This document shows, piece by piece, positions 59,872 through 64,000 of a stretch of 64,000 nt of DNA. This stretch comes from Bin87 sp965220105. GTDB taxonomy: Bacteria; Chloroflexota; Dehalococcoidia; Lucifugimonadales; UBA3495. The notes under the pieces are model-generated. The model was not told where the DNA came from. It was given only the letters and a program-made list of their open reading frames with translations, and did not search any database. The number at the start of each line of letters is the position of its first letter. Position 1 is the stretch's first letter. The stretch is taken from NCBI GenBank assembly GCA_965220105.1, contig OZ244811.1, positions 4,278,001-4,342,000 of the forward strand, written 5' to 3'. The translations under genes and the position numbers were made by a program.

Positions 59872-61656
59872 ATGTTAGACCACGGAGCTCCGGAGACCGT
59901 TGTAGACGACCCGATCGAAGCACTGAGGCGCCGCCTGCGCCACACGGCCGCCCACGTGATGGCCGACGCGGTGTTGCAGCTTTTCCCCGAGGCGAAGGTC
60001 GGAATTGGGCCGCCCACCGCCGACGGGTTCTATTACGATTTCGAAGTGGAGCGACCCTTTACGCCGGAGGATCTGGAACGCATCGAGGCGTTGATGCTGG
60101 AGACAATCAGCGGCGATGCGCCGTTGGTTCGGGAAGAACTCAGCCGGGATGCCGCCCAGACGATGTTCTCGGGCCAGCATTTCAAGCAGGAGATTATCGA
60201 CGACCTTCCCGACGAAACGACCCTGAGCATCTACCGGCACGGTGGGTTTACCGATCTGTGCCAGGGGCCCCACGTCGGCAGCACCGGGGAAATTGCTGCC
60301 GTCAAGCTACTGCACACCGCCGGAGCTTACTGGCGCGGTGATGAGAACCGTCCGATGCTCCAGCGCATCTACGGCACGGCGTTCGAGTCCCAGGAAGAAC
60401 TGGATGCCCACCTGGAGCGCCTGGCCGAAGCGGAGCGCCGGGACCACCGGACGCTGGGCCGCCAGCTAAATCTGTTCACCGTCCACGAGGAGATTGGGCC
60501 CGGACTCATCGTCTGGCACCCCAAAGGGGGCGTGATGCGGTCCCTGATTGAGGACTACTGGCGCGACATCCATTACCAGCGGGGCTACAACATCGTCTAC
60601 TCCCCGCACATCGGACGGGCCCGGCTGTGGGAAACCAGCGGCCACCTGGACTTCTATCGGGACAGCATGTATGCGCCCATGGAAATCGACGAGCAGGAAT
60701 ATTTCCTCAAGCCGATGAACTGCCCGTTCCACATTCAGATTTACCGCTCGGCGTTGCGGAGTTACCGGGAATTGCCCATGCGGATCGCGGAGCTGGGTAC
60801 CGTCTACCGTTATGAGCGAAGCGGCGTGCTGCACGGGTTGATGCGCGTCCGAGGGTTTACCCAGGATGATGCCCACATCTTCTGCCTGCCTGACCAGGTG
60901 GCCGCTGAAGTGGGTGACGTGCTGGACCTCACCTTTGAAATCCTGGCCGCCTTCGGGTTTGACGAATACGACATCATGCTGTCGACGCGGCCTGAGAAGT
61001 ACGTCGGCGAACCGGACATGTGGGATCACGCCACCGAATCGTTGCGCCAGGCGCTGGTGTCCAGGGAGCTGGACTACGGCATCGACGCTGGAGGGGGGGC
61101 GTTCTACGGGCCGAAGATCGACATCAAGATCAAGGACGCTTTGGGGCGGGACTGGCAGTGCACGACGGTGCAGTTCGACTTCAACCTGCCGGAACGGTTC
61201 GACCTGACCTTCCAGGACGACCAGGGCAACCGGTCGCGCCCCTACATGGTGCACCGGGCGATCCTGGGGTCGCTGGAACGGTTCTTCGGCGTCCTGGTGG
61301 AGCACTACGCCGGGGCGTTCCCGCTTTGGTTGGCGCCGGTGCAGGCGGTGGTGATCCCCATCGCCGACCGGCACCTCGAATACGCGGCCCAGGTGGCGGC
61401 GCAGCTAAAGGATGCCGGGTTCCGCGCCGAAGTGGACGACCGCAGCGAGCGCATGAACCTGAAAATCCGGCAAGCCCAACTGCAGAAGACACCCTACATG
61501 CTGGTGGTTGGGGACCGGGAGGAAGAGGCTGGAGCTGCCGCCGTCCGCACCCGGGAAAGCGAGAACCTGGGCGCCATGCCCGTGGCTGAAGTGGTGGAGC
61601 GATTCGAGGGCGAACTGGAAGGATCGCCGGTGTCGAGAGCGCGGAGGCGACGCTAG
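59872..61656 (+). CDS. thrS: threonyl-tRNA synthetase lacking a TGS domain
   Basis: A 594-residue synthetase. Editing-domain motifs are HTAAHVMADA and LCQGPHVGSTG. The class II catalytic core has RYERSGVLHGLMRVRGFTQDD and zinc-binding MNCPFHIQIY. The C-terminal anticodon domain ends with a basic tail. It begins in the editing domain, shorter than the usual 640, so the N-terminal TGS domain (about 60 residues) is missing. Confidence 0.93.
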   Translation: MLDHGAPETVVDDPIEALRRRLRHTAAHVMADAVLQLFPEAKVGIGPPTADGFYYDFEVERPFTPEDLERIEALMLETISGDAPLVREELSRDAAQTMFSGQHFKQEIIDDLPDETTLSIYRHGGFTDLCQGPHVGSTGEIAAVKLLHTAGAYWRGDENRPMLQRIYGTAFESQEELDAHLERLAEAERRDHRTLGRQLNLFTVHEEIGPGLIVWHPKGGVMRSLIEDYWRDIHYQRGYNIVYSPHIGRARLWETSGHLDFYRDSMYAPMEIDEQEYFLKPMNCPFHIQIYRSALRSYRELPMRIAELGTVYRYERSGVLHGLMRVRGFTQDDAHIFCLPDQVAAEVGDVLDLTFEILAAFGFDEYDIMLSTRPEKYVGEPDMWDHATESLRQALVSRELDYGIDAGGGAFYGPKIDIKIKDALGRDWQCTTVQFDFNLPERFDLTFQDDQGNRSRPYMVHRAILGSLERFFGVLVEHYAGAFPLWLAPVQAVVIPIADRHLEYAAQVAAQLKDAGFRAEVDDRSERMNLKIRQAQLQKTPYMLVVGDREEEAGAAAVRTRESENLGAMPVAEVVERFEGELEGSPVSRARRRR

Positions 61657-61675
61657 CAGGGCGAAGGGTAGTCGG

Positions 61676-62662
61676 TTATTCCGGGGCGTCGAACTGGGCG
61701 GTCCAGAGTGGTTCTTCGCCGTTCCAGACCCGCTGCATGTTGTAGAAGGAGTTGGCCGCCCGTTTGGCCAGGGACTCGTAGGTGGGCCCGGCGGTGTGGG
61801 GCGTTACGATGACGTTCTCGAGTTTGGGGAGGGGATCGTTGGGGTCGGGCGGCTCGTGCTCCAGAACGTCCAGGCCGGCGCCGGCGATGCTGCCGGTTTG
61901 CAGAGCTTCCACCAGCGCCGCCTCGTCCACGATGCCGCCGCGGGCGGTGTTGATGAGGATGGCGGAAGGCTTCATCATGGACAGTTCCGCCGCCCCGATC
62001 ATGTTGCGGGTTTCTGACGTGAACGGTACGTGGATGCTGACCACGTCGGACGTCGTGAGGAGGGTTTCCAGGTCCACTGGTCGGATTTCCAGGGCCTCTT
62101 CTTCGGTGGGTCGCAGGGAAGCGTACTTGTCGTAGTACAGGAGCGCGACGTCGAAACCGCGCAATCGCCGGGCAACCTTCTGGGCAATGTTGCCGATGCC
62201 CACCAACCCGACGGTCTTTCCCTCGATTTCGTAGGTGTCGATGGTGCGGTCTCCGGTGGGACGCCAGCCGCCGCCCTTGACCACGTGGCCGTAGTGGTAG
62301 AGTCGGCGATACACGGCCAGCATCAGCATGATGGCGTGTTCGGCGACGGCGACGGAATTGGCGCCGCCGTTGTTGGCCACTGGTACGCCCAGGTCGGCGG
62401 CGAGTTTCAGGTTCATGCGGTCGTAGCCGGCGCTGAGGAGCTGGAGCAACCGAACGTTTGGAGCGTTGGTGAGCACTCGGTCGGACAATCGCCCAGGAAA
62501 CAGCAGCAGGAAGTCGGCGTCCCGAGCCAGTTCAATCTGTGTGTCTTCGTCAAGGCGGTTGGACGCGGCTACGACGGTCATACCGGGGGGCGCTTCATCC
62601 ACCACGATCTGGCAGTAACGGTCGTCCAGGTCGTTGAGAAATACAACCTTGGGTTCAGGCAT
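61676..62662 (-). CDS. D-2-hydroxyacid dehydrogenase family protein
   Basis: A 328-residue NAD-dependent dehydrogenase. The nucleotide loop is VGLVGIGNIAQKVARRL, with the third Gly replaced by Ala. Catalytic Arg in INTARGGIVDEAAL, Glu in DVLEHEPPDP and His in NVIVTPHTAG are present. It could act as phosphoglycerate dehydrogenase or a glyoxylate/hydroxypyruvate reductase. It converges with thrS (19 nt). Confidence 0.88.
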   Translation of the reverse strand: MPEPKVVFLNDLDDRYCQIVVDEAPPGMTVVAASNRLDEDTQIELARDADFLLLFPGRLSDRVLTNAPNVRLLQLLSAGYDRMNLKLAADLGVPVANNGGANSVAVAEHAIMLMLAVYRRLYHYGHVVKGGGWRPTGDRTIDTYEIEGKTVGLVGIGNIAQKVARRLRGFDVALLYYDKYASLRPTEEEALEIRPVDLETLLTTSDVVSIHVPFTSETRNMIGAAELSMMKPSAILINTARGGIVDEAALVEALQTGSIAGAGLDVLEHEPPDPNDPLPKLENVIVTPHTAGPTYESLAKRAANSFYNMQRVWNGEEPLWTAQFDAPE

Positions 62663-62749
62663 CGGTCACCTCCGGGTCGGCAGTCATCAGTGTCTTTCGA
62701 TTATCGGAACGTATCAGTCAAGACTAAGCTGGCGACAGCGTTGGTCGGT

Positions 62750-62800
62750 ACGCCAACGAGATTGCCACGCTGCGCTCGCAATGACATTAGGGGACGAACG
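62750..62800. mobile_element. MITE-like right-end fragment (copy 7)
   Basis: It contains ACGAGATTGCCACGCTGCG, then CTCGCAATGACATTAGGGGAC, the ATTAGGGGAC-type end. The left half is missing. It lies between the dehydrogenase start and the stop of the selenoprotein gene. Confidence 0.65.
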
Positions 62801-62816
62801 AAAGATCCTGAGGTCA

Positions 62817-63653
62817 TCATTGCGTCAGCGCCTGGAATTCGGCGCGCAGTTTATCGGCGCTGCCGCCGCCGAATCCCTTGCGGAAGGCAATTACGCCGTT
62901 GGCGTCCAGGGCCAGCATGGAAGACTGGCTCACGATTCTCAAGTCACGCAGCATGGAGCCGACGGGCTGGGCCGGAGTCATGCCGGCGTACTGCCGGCCG
63001 GAGATGTAATCCTCCAGCGTGGCGGCGTTATCGTTGTAAGATACCAGGTAAAAATCGACCTGTTCGGCGTACTCGGGAACTATCTGGCTTAGCGTCTGCA
63101 ACTCAGAGCGGCAGGTGGGTCACCAGGTGGCGAAGTAGAACATGAACACGGGCCGGCCGGCGGCGATCAGTTGCGTTGATGCCACCTCGGAGCCGTCGAC
63201 GAGCTGGAAGGCAAAGGCCGGCGGGGTTTCGCCGACACTCGTACCCACGCTAACGCTGGCGGGTTCAGGAGTCGGCGCCGATGTGGGCGTGGGGACTTCA
63301 GTGGGAGGAAGGACAGTGGCGCGATCCGTCGGGGCGTTGGTTGGCCGAGTGACCTCCGGAGGGGCGGTGGCCGCAACCCGGGTCACGGGAGCGGAAGGGG
63401 TTATCGCGCTGGTAGGCCTGGACGCGTCAGGCCTCGTAGCGTCAGGTCTGGCGGTGGCCGGTGTGGTGGGTTGCGATGCCGCCGGCGATGTGACTGCCGG
63501 TCGGGCGGTGGCAGGTTCGACCGTGGGACGCCCTTGAACCTGGGGCGGTTGCAAATTTTCGGTCGGCGGGGGAGTGGGCGTACACGAAACTACCGCCGCA
63601 ATCACGGCGGCGGCGGCGGCCATCGCGAGCAGGGTTGATGTAACCTTCGTCAT
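62817..63653 (-). CDS. thioredoxin/TlpA-like lipoprotein, predicted selenoprotein (in-frame TGA)
   Basis: One frame runs from ATG 63653 to 62817 except for a TGA at 63120-63122, giving 278 residues if read as Sec178. The signal peptide ends in the lipobox VVSC (Cys24). A Pro/Thr/Ala-rich linker (residues about 25-145) leads to a thioredoxin-like domain: FAFQLVDGSEV, then FYFATW-U-PTCRSELQTL, with Cys181 as the resolving residue. The UxxC replaces CxxC exactly at the redox site. The far side is intact (FYLVSYNDN, LALDANGVIAFRKGF). A weak hairpin (TCTG AGTTG CAGA, 63095-63107) lies where a bacterial SECIS is expected. selA is 12 kb away. It is preceded by a paralogous gene 43 nt upstream. Confidence 0.85.
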
Positions 63654-63695
63654 TGGTTTGATGGGCGGCGCCAACGGCGCCGGCGGCTACCCTCA

Positions 63696-64000
63696 TCAAC
63701 TGGGCAGTTGGATGTCTTTTCGTCGTTGCTCTTTCTGCAATTCGGCTTCCAGGCTGGCGGGGATGACCTTGGGATTGGTGTGTAGTTCTTGGAAGTACGG
63801 CACCCATTCCTCGGCGCGACCCATGACCTGACGGTGGTAAATGATACCGTTGGCGTTGACCGCCACCATCGCCATCTGCCTGGTGATTTCAAAGTCGGCC
63901 ACCATGGGGCTGACCGGTTGGACGGGAATGAGGTCGGTGTAGGCCCGTTCGTCGATGTAGTCGTCAACGACGGCCACATCCTCGTTGTAGGAAACGACGT
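63696..64000 (-). CDS. paralogous thioredoxin-like protein, N-terminus cut by window edge
   Basis: The visible 101 residues begin VVSYNEDVAVVDDYID and match the C-terminal half of the selenoprotein (VSYNDNAATLEDYI; PVSPMVADFEI with PVGSMLRDLRI; AVNANGIIYHRQVMG with ALDANGVIAFRKGFG). The redox motif lies beyond 64000, so whether it has Sec or Cys cannot be seen. It ends 42 nt before the start of the selenoprotein, so both are in one transcript. Confidence 0.8.
   Translation of the reverse strand, partial: VVSYNEDVAVVDDYIDERAYTDLIPVQPVSPMVADFEITRQMAMVAVNANGIIYHRQVMGRAEEWVPYFQELHTNPKVIPASLEAELQKEQRRKDIQLPS

Noticed and set aside
1..64000. CRISPR arrays
   Set aside because: No regularly spaced direct repeats with unique spacers were found; the tandem repeat at 29.4 kb has no spacers.

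Overview
The window reads as ordinary chromosome of a GC-rich, gene-dense bacterium. I infer a member of the Chloroflexota, possibly Dehalococcoidia/SAR202-like. The basis is gene content: many CoA-, TPP- and amidohydrolase-type catabolic enzymes, a GldA/F/G-type ABC cluster, lipoproteins, selenocysteine machinery, an EndoQ-type nuclease, and no lipopolysaccharide or outer-membrane genes. This is inference from families, not a marker-gene placement. No rRNA, CRISPR array or prophage was seen.

Layout. 1-3.9 kb: an NDP-forming acyl-CoA synthetase (cut by the left edge) and a TPP enzyme. 4-8 kb: a large DNA methyltransferase with a possible nuclease motif, a two-helix membrane protein and a small disordered protein. 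8.1-11 kb: a second TPP enzyme and an acetamidase/formamidase. 11.1-12.4 kb: a tiny HTH protein beside about 1 kb of non-coding DNA with phased T-tracts, a perfect palindrome and a cluster of GTGTA/TACAC words. 12.4-16.5 kb: a threonine dehydratase-like enzyme, a HypE-like protein, an IS701-like insertion with a broken frame, small inverted-repeat elements and tRNA-Glu. 16.6-25 kb: transporter, nitroreductase, amidohydrolase, PAC2 protein, gamma-glutamyltransferase, and a low-GC protein with a nucleoside deoxyribosyltransferase-like end next to four tRNA genes. 25.7-34.9 kb: CoA-transferase, PfkB kinase, NUDIX, ComF-like protein, Asp-box propeller, lone PD-(D/E)XK protein, a HicBA pair and an HMG-CoA-lyase-like gene (both hicA and the lyase carry early stops), agmatinase and SpeD. 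35-41 kb: ABC cluster (GldA, GldF, GldG, DUF4340) and CinA. 41-51 kb (minus strand): VWA protein, CoA pyrophosphatase, MoxR/CbbQ AAA+ ATPase, CoaE, acetyltransferase, EndoQ, alpha/beta hydrolase, SelA. 51.5-61.7 kb: acyl-CoA dehydrogenase, SIMPL lipoprotein, Dcd, riboflavin genes, PrfB, ThrS. 61.7-64 kb: a 2-hydroxyacid dehydrogenase and a thioredoxin-like gene pair.

The most notable item is at 62.8-63.7 kb. A thioredoxin/TlpA-like lipoprotein has an in-frame TGA exactly where the first redox cysteine belongs (W-U-P-T-C), so it appears to be a selenoprotein. selA lies about 12 kb away, and a second copy of the same domain is cut by the right edge. prfB, also here, carries the classical CTTTGAC programmed +1 frameshift, so the window holds two kinds of UGA recoding. 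In contrast, TAA and TAG stops near the starts of the lyase and hicA look like genuine lesions or sequence errors. A family of about 150-bp MITE-like inverted repeats with terminal repeats and 8-10 bp target duplications is scattered through the intergenic regions.
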